Assembly (NCBI RefSeq): GCF_900112345.1
Contig: NZ_FOLB01000015.1
Coordinates: 1 to 52,235 of the forward strand
Length of the DNA: 52,235 bases
Direction of reading: 5' to 3'
DNA from: Nocardioides terrae
Lineage (GTDB): Bacteria; Actinomycetota; Actinomycetes; Propionibacteriales; Nocardioidaceae
The stretch's first letter is position 1. Each line of letters starts with the position of its first letter. The notes under the pieces are model-generated. The model was not told the DNA's origin. It did not search any database and was given only the letters and a program-made list of their open reading frames with translations. Positions 15,640 through 26,617 of this stretch are shown piece by piece. The position numbers and the translations under genes are program-made.

Positions 15640-18171
15640 TCAAGTCGCGCTGATGGCGTCGAGCACGTCGAGCCGTCCGGCCCGGCGGGCGGGGATGGCG
15701 GCCGCGACGAGCCCGGTGACGCCACCGAGCACCAGTCCGAGCACCAGCTGCGGCACCGGAACGGCGGTCGCGACGAGACCCTGGTCGTGCATCACCGTGG
15801 TGAGGGCCAGGCCCAGGACGGTGCCGAGGGCGATGCCGAGCGCGGCGCCGTAGAGCGAGATCACGACCGCCTCGAGCCGGACCATGCGGCGCACGTGGCG
15901 CCGGTCCATGCCGAGGGCGCGGAGGAGACCGAGCTCCCGGGTCCGTTCGATCACCGACAGCACCAGGGTGTTGACCACCCCGAGGACCGCGATGAGCACC
16001 GACAGGGCGAGCAGGGCGTTGATCAGTGTGAGCAGCTGGTCGATGCCGGCGCGCTTGTCCTGCTTGTAGCCCTCGGCGTCCCGTAACTGCACGACCGGGT
16101 ACTCGTCAACGACCCGGTCCAGCGCCTTGTGGACGTCGGTCGCGTCAGCGGACCGATCGAGGGTGATGTAGACGTTCTGGTCGAGCGGGACGCCGCCGGT
16201 CGCCTGGTAGGTGTCCATCGCGATCACGTACGGGCCCAGCCCGTTGTCGTCGCCGTACAACCCGGCGACCTTCAGTTGGCGGCTCTGCCCGTTCGCGACC
16301 TCGAACCTCACCGAGTCACCGACCGAGAGCCCGGCCCGATCGGCTTCCTTCGCCGAGACGAGGATCGTGCCCGCAGCCAGGCCGTTGAGCTTCCCGTCGG
16401 TCATGTCGATGGCGAGCGCGTCGCCCACGAGGGCGGGGTCGTAGGCGGAGAAGTAGCCCTGGTGGCCGTCGATCTCGGCGGTGCCGTACCGCTCGACGGC
16501 GACGGACTCCACGCCGTCGATGTGGCGGACCCGGTCGGCGACCTGGGGCGTGAACGGCTGTCCCATGGCCGCGGAGACCACGTAGTCGGCGCGAAGCACG
16601 TCGTCGACGGTCCGGTCGATGGAGGCCCGTGCGGAGGTGCCGAGGATGCCGAACCCGGTCACCAGCGCCAGCCCGATCATCAGCGCCGAGGACGTCGCGG
16701 CGGTGCGGCGGGGGTTGCGCAGCGCGTTCTCCTTCGCCAGGCGGCCGGTGGTGCCGGCCAACTGTGGAAGGAAGGCTCCGACGCCGTGGACGAACGGGAC
16801 CGCGAGCACCGGGCTGAGCACGATGACCGCGACGAGGAGGCCGAGGGCGCCGACCGCGACGAGCGGTAGCGTCCCGCCGGCGGCGCCACCGGCGAGGCCG
16901 GCTGCGGACAGTGCGGCGACGACGACGCCTGAGATAGTGCGAACCCGCAGCGGGCGCGGAGTGGTGACGAGGTCGGCGCGCATCGCGGCGACCGGGGGGA
17001 CCTTCGCCGCGCGGCGCGCCGGCAGGTACGCGGCTACCAGCGTGACTGCGCTGCCGATCAGGTAGGACCAGGCGACGGTGGCGCCGGTCAACGTAAGTCC
17101 ACTGTCGATGGTGAGTCCGAACCGGCCGAACATGCCCTTCAGCCCGAAGGCGAGGGCGTAACCGCCGCCGAGCCCGACGGTGGCGCCGACCAGGCCGAGC
17201 ACGACCGCCTCGATCAGCACAGTTCGGGTGACCTGGCGGCGGCTGGCGCCGAGCGCTCGGAGCAGCGCGAGCTCGCGGGTGCGCTGCGCCACCAGCATCG
17301 AGAACGTGTTCAAGATCAGGAAGCTGCCGACGAAAAGGGCGACGCCGGCGAAGACGAGCAGGAAGGTGTTGATGAACTTCAGCGAATCCTCGAGGGAGGC
17401 GGCCCGATCGGCGGCCTTCTGCTCCTTAGTGCTGACCTGGTAACCGGCGCCGAGCTCGGCGGTGAGGTGGTCGGCGAGTTCGGTGTGGCTCATGCCGTCC
17501 GCGGCGGTGACGCCGATCTCGCTGAAGCGCCCCTTGGCGAGGAGCAGCCGTTGTGCGGTCGCGGTGTCGAACGCGGTCATCGACGCGCCGGCCAGCCCGC
17601 CGTCCTGCCCGTACCGGAAGGTTCCGACGAGCGTGGCTTGCAGGCGCGGCCCAGGGGTGAGCACGGTGACGTGGTCGCCGACGTGGTAGCCGAGGTCGTC
17701 GGCGGTGCCGGTGTCGATCGCGACCTCGTCGGAGGAGGTCGGTGCCTGGCCGGCGACGAGGGTGGCGGAGTTCAGCTCCGGGTTTGTGGTCCAGCTGATC
17801 CCCATGCCGGGTGCGCCGCCGGTGTCAGCGACGTGACCGTTGGTGTCGAGGACGTAGACGCCGTCGGCCTGGACGTAGCCGGTGGCGGCGCTGACCCCGT
17901 CGACGGCGACGACCTTCTCGACCAGGGAGGCGGGCAGGGAGGCGCTAGCGGAGTTCATGTCCATGCCGGCCATGCCGGTGTTGAAGGCTGCCTTGGGTTC
18001 GACGCTGACGTCGGCGGCGGCGCCCTTGAAGATGCCGGTGAAGGTGTTGTTCAGCGCATCGGTGAAGGTCAACGTGCCGGCGACGAACGCGACGCCGAGG
18101 ACGACGGCGAGCCCACTCATCACCAGGCGCGCCTTGTGTGCGAGCAGGTTGCGGATCGCGGTGCGCAGCAT
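15640..18171 (-). CDS. ABC transporter permease, FtsX/MacB type
   Basis: An 843-residue permease with two FtsX modules. An N-terminal transmembrane helix ('LVMSGLAVVLGVAFVAGTL') precedes a large extracytoplasmic MacB-like domain. Three helices follow around residues 265-390 ('FLLVFAGVALFVGSFLILNT'), then a further pair, a second external domain and three C-terminal helices ('LLALSVLIAVLGVVNTLVLS'). 'RTRELALLRALGASRRQV' and 'RTRELGLLRALGMDRRHVRR' are the FtsX coupling motifs. The ATG at 18171 overlaps the ATPase stop. Such pairs export lipids, peptides or drugs, or act mechanically; the substrate is unknown. Confidence 0.9.
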   Translation of the reverse strand: MLRTAIRNLLAHKARLVMSGLAVVLGVAFVAGTLTFTDALNNTFTGIFKGAAADVSVEPKAAFNTGMAGMDMNSASASLPASLVEKVVAVDGVSAATGYVQADGVYVLDTNGHVADTGGAPGMGISWTTNPELNSATLVAGQAPTSSDEVAIDTGTADDLGYHVGDHVTVLTPGPRLQATLVGTFRYGQDGGLAGASMTAFDTATAQRLLLAKGRFSEIGVTAADGMSHTELADHLTAELGAGYQVSTKEQKAADRAASLEDSLKFINTFLLVFAGVALFVGSFLILNTFSMLVAQRTRELALLRALGASRRQVTRTVLIEAVVLGLVGATVGLGGGYALAFGLKGMFGRFGLTIDSGLTLTGATVAWSYLIGSAVTLVAAYLPARRAAKVPPVAAMRADLVTTPRPLRVRTISGVVVAALSAAGLAGGAAGGTLPLVAVGALGLLVAVIVLSPVLAVPFVHGVGAFLPQLAGTTGRLAKENALRNPRRTAATSSALMIGLALVTGFGILGTSARASIDRTVDDVLRADYVVSAAMGQPFTPQVADRVRHIDGVESVAVERYGTAEIDGHQGYFSAYDPALVGDALAIDMTDGKLNGLAAGTILVSAKEADRAGLSVGDSVRFEVANGQSRQLKVAGLYGDDNGLGPYVIAMDTYQATGGVPLDQNVYITLDRSADATDVHKALDRVVDEYPVVQLRDAEGYKQDKRAGIDQLLTLINALLALSVLIAVLGVVNTLVLSVIERTRELGLLRALGMDRRHVRRMVRLEAVVISLYGAALGIALGTVLGLALTTVMHDQGLVATAVPVPQLVLGLVLGGVTGLVAAAIPARRAGRLDVLDAISAT

Positions 18172-19022
18172 CACGCGGCTCCATCCCGGTCGTGGCCGCC
18201 CATGCTGCCGCGGGTGGTGGTCGGTTCGGTGCGGTCGAAGGCCTTCATGCGCTCGAGGACGCGGTCGGCCGTGGGGGCGTCGATCTCGTCGACGATGCGG
18301 CCGTCGGCGAGGAAAACGACGCGGTCGGCGTAGGCCGCGGCGACCGGGTCGTGGGTGACCATCACGATCGTCTGGCCCAGGGTGCGGGCCGAGGACTGGA
18401 GGAAGGCGAGGATCTCGGCGCCGGTGCGGGAGTCGAGATTGCCGGTGGGCTCGTCGGCGAACACGATGTCCGGGCGGCTGGCCAGCGCCCGGGCGCAGGC
18501 GACGCGCTGCTGCTGGCCACCGGAAAGCTCAGCGGGCCGGTGCGAGAGCCGGGGCCGGAGCCCGACGGTGTCGATGACCTGGTCGAGCCACGCCTGGCCG
18601 GGCTTGCGGCCGGCGATGTCCATGGGGAGGGTGATGTTCTCCAGCGCGGACAGGGTGGGGATCAGGTTGAACGCCTGGAAGATGAACCCGATCCGGTCCC
18701 GGCGGAGCCTGGTCAGTCCCTTGTCGCCCAGGCCGCTCAGCTCCACGTCGCCGATCCAGGACTGCCCGGACGTCGGGGCGTCGAGGCCCGCCATGACGTG
18801 CATCAAGGTCGACTTCCCGGATCCTGAGGGGCCCATGATGGCGGTGAACTGGCCGGGGTGGAACTCCACCGAGACGCCGTCGAGCGCCGTGACCCGGGCC
18901 TCGCCGTCGCCGTAGACCTTGGTCAGCGCCTCGCTGCGCGCGGCCGGGCGGCCATCGCCGGTGGCTGCTGTCGTTGTGCCGGTGGAGAGGTGGGTGCGGT
19001 CGTTTCGCTCGAGTGTGGACAC
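18171..19022 (-). CDS. ABC transporter ATP-binding protein, MacB/LolD type
   Basis: A 283-residue ATPase. Walker A is 'MGPSGSGKSTLMH', the signature 'LSGGQQQRVACARAL', Walker B 'DIVFADEPTGNLDSRT' and the H-loop 'VMVTHDPVAAAYA'. The polar N-terminal 25 residues and C-terminal extension are unusual but short. GTG start at 19022 with AGGAGG upstream. It partners the FtsX permease at 15640, with which it overlaps. It begins 60 bp after the CopA stop, so read-through from the copper genes is possible. Confidence 0.93.
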   Translation of the reverse strand: MSTLERNDRTHLSTGTTTAATGDGRPAARSEALTKVYGDGEARVTALDGVSVEFHPGQFTAIMGPSGSGKSTLMHVMAGLDAPTSGQSWIGDVELSGLGDKGLTRLRRDRIGFIFQAFNLIPTLSALENITLPMDIAGRKPGQAWLDQVIDTVGLRPRLSHRPAELSGGQQQRVACARALASRPDIVFADEPTGNLDSRTGAEILAFLQSSARTLGQTIVMVTHDPVAAAYADRVVFLADGRIVDEIDAPTADRVLERMKAFDRTEPTTTRGSMGGHDRDGAA

Positions 19023-19082
19023 GGTGTCCTCCTGGCTGGTGGGTGGGGTGCCGGGGCTTGCTGGGATGTTCGGCTTCGGCTG

Positions 19083-22400
<3,318 letters not shown>

Positions 22401-22459
22401 CTCGGTCTCCTCGATGCGGGGTTGCGGTGGGAGGTGTGCTGCGGGGAGGGGAAGGGTGG

Positions 22460-22684
22460 TCAGGATGCGAGCTCGTAGCCGGCTTCATCGATGGCGGCGC
22501 TGATCGCGGCGTGGTCGATCGGGTGGGTGCTGGTGATGACGACGTCGCCGGTGGGCAGGTCGACGGCCACGTCGGTGACGCCGTCGATGGCGCCGACCTC
22601 GCGCTGGACGGCGGCGACGCAGTGGCCGCAGGTCATGCCGACGACCCGATAGGTCCGGCTGGTGGTCGGGATGTTGGTGCTCAT
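22460..22684 (-). CDS. copZ: Copper chaperone (HMA domain)
   Basis: A 74-residue single HMA domain with the copper site 'VVGMTCGHCVAAVQREV' and the usual 'AIDGVTDVAVDLPTGDVVIT'. It would deliver Cu(I) to CopA, whose gene starts 59 bp downstream in the same direction. ATG at 22684 with GAAGGAGAAG upstream. Its promoter region carries copy D of the bipartite element. I see no CsoR or CueR gene nearby, so copper regulation of this unit is not explained by the window. Confidence 0.93.
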   Translation of the reverse strand: MSTNIPTTSRTYRVVGMTCGHCVAAVQREVGAIDGVTDVAVDLPTGDVVITSTHPIDHAAISAAIDEAGYELAS

Positions 22685-22745
22685 GTGCTTCTCCTTCGAT
22701 GTGTCGGTGTGTTGTCTGTTGCGGGGCGTGGAGGTGGTGCTTGCT

Positions 22746-22801
22746 GGGTGCTCCCAGCGTCGGTGCCGGGCGGTGCGCCCGGCACCGGGAGAATCGCCGG
22801 G
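22746..22801 (-). promoter_or_regulatory. Bipartite promoter element, copy D (copZ-copA)
   Basis: Minus strand: motif I (22781-22801) CCCGGCGATT, CTC, CCGGTGCC; 20 bp; motif II ACGCTGGGAGCACC (starts at 22760). It ends 96 bp before the copZ ATG. It begins one base after the stop of the MFS gene and shares bases with a strong hairpin. Confidence 0.65.
22761..22787 (-). terminator. Hairpin after the His-rich MFS gene
   Basis: Perfect 11-bp stem CGGTGCCGGGC / GCCCGGCACCG with a 5-base loop, starting about 16 bp after the MFS stop. There is no T-run, as is common in high-GC actinobacteria. One arm is part of motif I of copy D, so it may both end the MFS transcript and take part in control of copZ. 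Confidence 0.6.
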
Positions 22802-22802
22802 A

Positions 22803-24332
22803 TCAGTGGCCGTGTCCGTGGCCGTGTCCGTAGCCGGCTGCTGCGGCGGCGGCCCGGTCGTGGGCGGGCAGCAGGGCGGTCGGCGCCAGCAGCGCCACGA
22901 GCCCGATCGCGACGGCGAGGTAGGCGTCGTGGGTGCCGGTGATGATCCCCGCCCGGGTGGTGAGGTCGCCGGCGACCGCGGTCAGAGCGGCGACGCCGAG
23001 GGCGGCACCGATCTCGTGGCCGGTCATCATCAGTCCCGAGGCCACGCCGGACTGCTTCTGCGGGACATCGCTCATCGCGGCGACCGAGATGGCGACGAAC
23101 ATCGGGCCGACGCCGAGGCCGAGTAGCGCGAAGCCCGGCAGCACGTCGGTGAGGTAGCTGGGGTCGGTGTCGATGGAGGCGAGCACCAGCGCACCTGCCG
23201 CGGACATGACCAGTCCGGCGGTGATGAGCTTCTTCGCTCCGGCGTGCGGCAGGACCTTCGAGGCGACGGCGGCGCTGAGGGTGATGAACGCGGCGAGCGG
23301 CAGGAACTCCAGGCCGGCGACCAGGGGGGAGGCGCCGAGGACCTGCTGGAGGTAGAGCGAGCTGAGGAAGATCACGCCGACCACGGCGCCGGTGACCCCG
23401 GCCATGACGACCGAGGCGGAGATCAGCGACCGGATCCGCCACGTGGCGGGCGGGACGATCGGATCGGCGACCTTGCGCTCGTTCACCGTAAACGCAGCGA
23501 GCAGCACGGCGGCGGCCGTGGCGGCGACCAGGGTCTGCGGTGCGGTCCAGCCGTGGCTGGTGATGGACTCGACGGCGTAGACGAAGGCGACCAGGCCGGC
23601 GACCAGGGTGAGTGCGCCGGAGATGTCGAGCCGCCGGCCGCCGGTGCCGGGCATGGCGGGCACCTTCCGGAGGACACCAGCGAGGACGGCGGCGCCGACG
23701 GGGACGTTGATGAAGAAGACCGCGCGCCAGTCGAAGACGGTGGTCAGGATGCCGCCGAAGAGCACGCCGGCGGCGATGCCCATGCTGGCGACCGTGCCCC
23801 ATAGCCCGAGGGCGGTGGCGCGCTGCCGGCCGGCGTACGTCGTCATGACGATCGACATCGCGGCGGGGGTGAGCATCGCGGCTCCGGCGCCCTGGGCACC
23901 GCGGGAGAGGATCAGCGCCAGAGGCGCGGCGGCGAGCCCCGACGCGAGCGAGCCGGCGGTGAAGACCGCGAGGCCGGTCAGGAACATGCGGCGGCGGTCG
24001 AAGAGGTCGGCCATCCGGCCGCCAAGCAGCAGGAAGCCGCCGCTGAGGAGGACGTAGGCGCTGACCGCCCACTGGTAGTCCGTGGAGGTGAGGTGCAGGT
24101 CGGTCGCGATGCTGGGCAGGGCGACGTTCACGACGCTGACGTCGAGAACGACCATCACCTGCGCGGCGAGCATCAGGGCCAGCACGGCCCACGGCTTGCG
24201 CGGCCCGTCGCCTTCTTGGGCTGCCGCGCTGTGCCCGTGGCTGTGCCCATGGCTGTCGCCGTGGCTGTGGCCATGGGCCGCCGGTGGGTGGAGCTCGGTG
24301 GGTCCGGTGGCCTCGGTGGACTTCGTGGACAT
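22803..24332 (-). CDS. MFS transporter, DHA2 (14-helix) family, with His-rich ends
   Basis: A 509-residue drug:H+ antiporter-2 type exporter. The family motifs are clear: 'VVLDVSVVNVALPSIATDL', 'GGRMADLFDRRRMFLTG' (motif A) and 'LSRGAQGAGAAMLTPAAMS'. The N-terminal tail contains a His/Gly run (residues 20-34, HGHSHGDSHGHSHGH) and the protein ends in GYGHGHGHGH. Such runs are typical of metal transporters rather than of DHA2 proteins. I chose the ATG at 24332, with GAAGGAGAAG upstream, over longer open frame without start context. It lies upstream of copZ-copA with its own promoter element (copy E). Confidence 0.88.
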   Translation of the reverse strand: MSTKSTEATGPTELHPPAAHGHSHGDSHGHSHGHSAAAQEGDGPRKPWAVLALMLAAQVMVVLDVSVVNVALPSIATDLHLTSTDYQWAVSAYVLLSGGFLLLGGRMADLFDRRRMFLTGLAVFTAGSLASGLAAAPLALILSRGAQGAGAAMLTPAAMSIVMTTYAGRQRATALGLWGTVASMGIAAGVLFGGILTTVFDWRAVFFINVPVGAAVLAGVLRKVPAMPGTGGRRLDISGALTLVAGLVAFVYAVESITSHGWTAPQTLVAATAAAVLLAAFTVNERKVADPIVPPATWRIRSLISASVVMAGVTGAVVGVIFLSSLYLQQVLGASPLVAGLEFLPLAAFITLSAAVASKVLPHAGAKKLITAGLVMSAAGALVLASIDTDPSYLTDVLPGFALLGLGVGPMFVAISVAAMSDVPQKQSGVASGLMMTGHEIGAALGVAALTAVAGDLTTRAGIITGTHDAYLAVAIGLVALLAPTALLPAHDRAAAAAAGYGHGHGHGH

Positions 24333-24413
24333 CGTCTTCTCCTTCAAGCGGATGGGGCCGGGCTGGCGGTGGTGCCAGTGATGTCTCTGAGCGTTGTCGC
24401 GACCGGCGCTCCT

Positions 24414-24434
24414 CGCGCTGGCGAAATCGCCGGG
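24414..24434 (-). promoter_or_regulatory. Motif I of the bipartite promoter element, copy E
   Basis: Minus strand: CCCGGCGATT, TCG, CCAGCGCG. It ends 81 bp before the MFS start at 24332. A motif II-like ACGCTCAGAGAC follows at 19 bp spacing. It faces away from copy F, 192 bp to its right. Confidence 0.55.
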
Positions 24435-24626
24435 ATCCGGGTGCCAGGCGTCGGAGTCCTGGTGCGGCGCGCCGCAGACGGGGTCCCCGACACCCCGGGC
24501 GTTGCGTTGGAGCCACCCGTCAGCGCCTCCGGTGCCGCGCGCGAAGCGCGCCGGCAACCGCAGGGGATCAACGTGGCGGTGTCGGCCCGGCGGTGTCCGC
24601 CCGGCGGCGTCGGCGGCCCTCCGGAA

Positions 24627-24647
24627 CCCGGCGATTCACCCGGTGTG
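24627..24647 (+). promoter_or_regulatory. Motif I of the bipartite promoter element, copy F
   Basis: Plus strand: CCCGGCGATT, CAC, CCGGTGTG. It ends 115 bp before the GTG at 24763. Motif II is poorly matched (AGCGTCCTGGCATC near 24668). With copy E it makes the intergenic region 24333-24762 a divergent control region with one copy facing each gene. Confidence 0.6.
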
Positions 24648-24762
24648 AACGGCCCGGCTGCGTCCATAGCGTCCTGGCATCGGGACGGGGCAGCTCGTTC
24701 CAGCGGCTCTGCCCGCGACCCGCGTCAAGCCGACACGACCGATCGACACGGAGGAGACGACC

Positions 24763-25959
24763 GTGACCACTCGCAGCACCCGGCACGACTGCCAACGGCC
24801 GGCGACGCCGTTCGACCATGACGCCCTCGACGTGCTTGTCATCGGCGCCGGCCAGGCCGGCCTCGCCATCGGCTACCACCTGCGACGGGCGGGCTTGCGG
24901 TTCCTCATCGTCGACGCCGCGACCGAGCTCGGCGCCTCGTGGCGCAACCGCTGGGACTCGCTGCGGCTGTTCACTCCCGCCCGGTACGACGGGCTGCCCG
25001 GCATGGCGTTCCCAACGCCGGCGGACACGTACCCGACCCGCACGCAGGTCGCCGACTATCTGACGGCGTACGCCGCCCGGTTCAGCCTGCCGGTGTTGCT
25101 CGGCACCCCTGTCACCCGGCTCGAGCGCGTCCACCGCAACGGCGGGAACGGGGACGGATTCATCGCTTACACGCCCCAGGGCCAGCTGCACACGCGCCAG
25201 GTCGTGGTCGCGACCGGACCGTTCCAGACCCCGGTCACTCCGGCGGTCAGCGCCGGTCTCGGCACGGACGTGGTGCAGCTGCACAGCGCCGAGTACCGCA
25301 ACCCAGCGCAGATCCGGCCCGGCCGGGTCGTGGTCGTCGGCGGCGGGAACTCCGGCCGCCAGATCGCGCTCGAGCTCGCGCACAACCGCACCGGCGACCA
25401 CTCCGACGACTCTGCCGTCACACTCGCGCTCGGGACCAAGGAACTCGAGCTTCCGCAACGCATCCTCGGCCGCGATCTGTTCTGGTGGCTCACTAAGACC
25501 CGACTCCTCGCCAAGACCGCCGACTCCCGCCTCGCGCGCCGAATGCGCACGCGAGGCGACCTGGTCATCGGCAGCCCGATGAAGCACCTCCGCGCGGCCG
25601 GCGTCGACATCCGCCCCCGCCTCACCGCCACCGAGGGCGACACCGTGACGTTCGCCGACGACACCCAAACTCGCCCAACCACCATCATCTGGGCGACCGG
25701 GTTCCGGTCGGACTACTCCTGGATCGACATCCAGGGAGCCGTCACCGACACCGGCGCCGCCCACAACCGCGGCATCAGTCCGGTCTCCGGTTTGTGCTTC
25801 ATCGGACTGGCGTGGCAGCACAGCCGCGGTTCGGCGCTGCTCGGCTTCGTCAAGGACGACGCCGCGTCGCTTGCCGAGCACATCACTGCCCGGGCTGCTG
25901 ACACGACTACCGCTCGGGACAGCGCCGGCGCCACGGACCCGTCAGCCGAGGAGGCGTGA
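24763..25959 (+). CDS. FAD-dependent oxidoreductase, flavin monooxygenase/CzcO-like
   Basis: A 398-residue flavoprotein. The FAD-binding loop GAGQAG is at 28-33 and an NADPH-type loop GGGNSG at 193-198. 'ELGASWRNRWDSLRLFTPAR' is the pattern shared by CzcO-like proteins and Baeyer-Villiger/flavin monooxygenase relatives. 'IIWATGFRSDYSWI' is the conserved ATG motif near the C-terminus. The start is a GTG at 24763 with GGAGGAG upstream. CzcO-type proteins are often found beside metal-efflux genes, which fits the neighbouring copper cluster, but the reaction is unknown. Confidence 0.88.
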   Translation: MTTRSTRHDCQRPATPFDHDALDVLVIGAGQAGLAIGYHLRRAGLRFLIVDAATELGASWRNRWDSLRLFTPARYDGLPGMAFPTPADTYPTRTQVADYLTAYAARFSLPVLLGTPVTRLERVHRNGGNGDGFIAYTPQGQLHTRQVVVATGPFQTPVTPAVSAGLGTDVVQLHSAEYRNPAQIRPGRVVVVGGGNSGRQIALELAHNRTGDHSDDSAVTLALGTKELELPQRILGRDLFWWLTKTRLLAKTADSRLARRMRTRGDLVIGSPMKHLRAAGVDIRPRLTATEGDTVTFADDTQTRPTTIIWATGFRSDYSWIDIQGAVTDTGAAHNRGISPVSGLCFIGLAWQHSRGSALLGFVKDDAASLAEHITARAADTTTARDSAGATDPSAEEA

Positions 25960-26398
25960 TGGACGGCGGCATCTACCCGGCCTACCCGATCGACCAGCAG
26001 GGTCCGGAGACCTCCGAGCGCCTGTTCGAGGCGATCGAGCAGTTGAAGACCGAAGCGATCACTGCCGGGTCGCGAAGTGGGTCTTCGACCCCGGGGACGC
26101 ATTCCGCGTGAATCCCAGGCGCAACCGGACGACACCCTCGCGCGGATCAACCGGGTCGCCGCGGAGAACGCGGCCGCCGTCGTGACGTTCCTGCCGACTG
26201 GCATGGCGAGCATCGGCGTCCCGGTCGAAATTGACCGCGCCGTCTCGGAGGGCAAGCACGTCATCCTGTTTTCGGACATCAAGGCATCGTGGGTGCTCAC
26301 GTACGCGCCGTCGGCCGTCGCCCGCTACCACTCCTGGAACGTCGACGACGTCGCCGACGCGGTCGCCTGGCTCGACCGGCAACAAACCGACCTTCAGC
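25959..26398 (+). pseudogene. Decayed nucleoside 2-deoxyribosyltransferase-like gene
   Basis: The ATG at 25959 overlaps the oxidoreductase stop (TGATG). The reading then moves through all three frames: 'MDGGIYPAYPIDQQGPETSE' in frame one, 'VAKWVFDPGDAFRVNP' in frame two, and 'LARINRVAAENAAAVVTFLP' to 'EIDRAVSEGKHVILFSDIKA' in frame three. Joined together these read as one Rossmann-like protein resembling nucleoside 2-deoxyribosyltransferases or related DUF proteins. At least two frameshifts are needed, so it is probably dead unless the read is wrong. The family is inferred by eye. The ~120 bp after it hold only copy G of the promoter element. Confidence 0.6.
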
Positions 26399-26521
26399 CA
26401 CCGGCGCCTAACGGATCGCTCCACGGCGCGCCGCGGCCGTGGTCGGGCCGTCCCGATCTCCTTCCGTCTCGCGATCTCCCGCGCGGCCATCTCCCGTCCG
26501 ACCACCTCCCTGCGCGGTGAT

Positions 26522-26576
26522 CCCGGTGATCTCGCCGGTGCGAGCCAAGCCCTCCGGACGAAACGGTGAAGGCACC
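26522..26576 (+). promoter_or_regulatory. Bipartite promoter element, copy G
   Basis: Plus strand: motif I (26522-26542) CCCGGTGATC, TCG, CCGGTGCG; 20 bp; motif II ACGGTGAAGGCACC (26563-26576). It ends 75 bp before the MFS ATG at 26618. Confidence 0.65.
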
Positions 26577-26617
26577 ACAGTCCGAGCCCACGACTATTCC
26601 TCCACCAGGTGAGAGCC

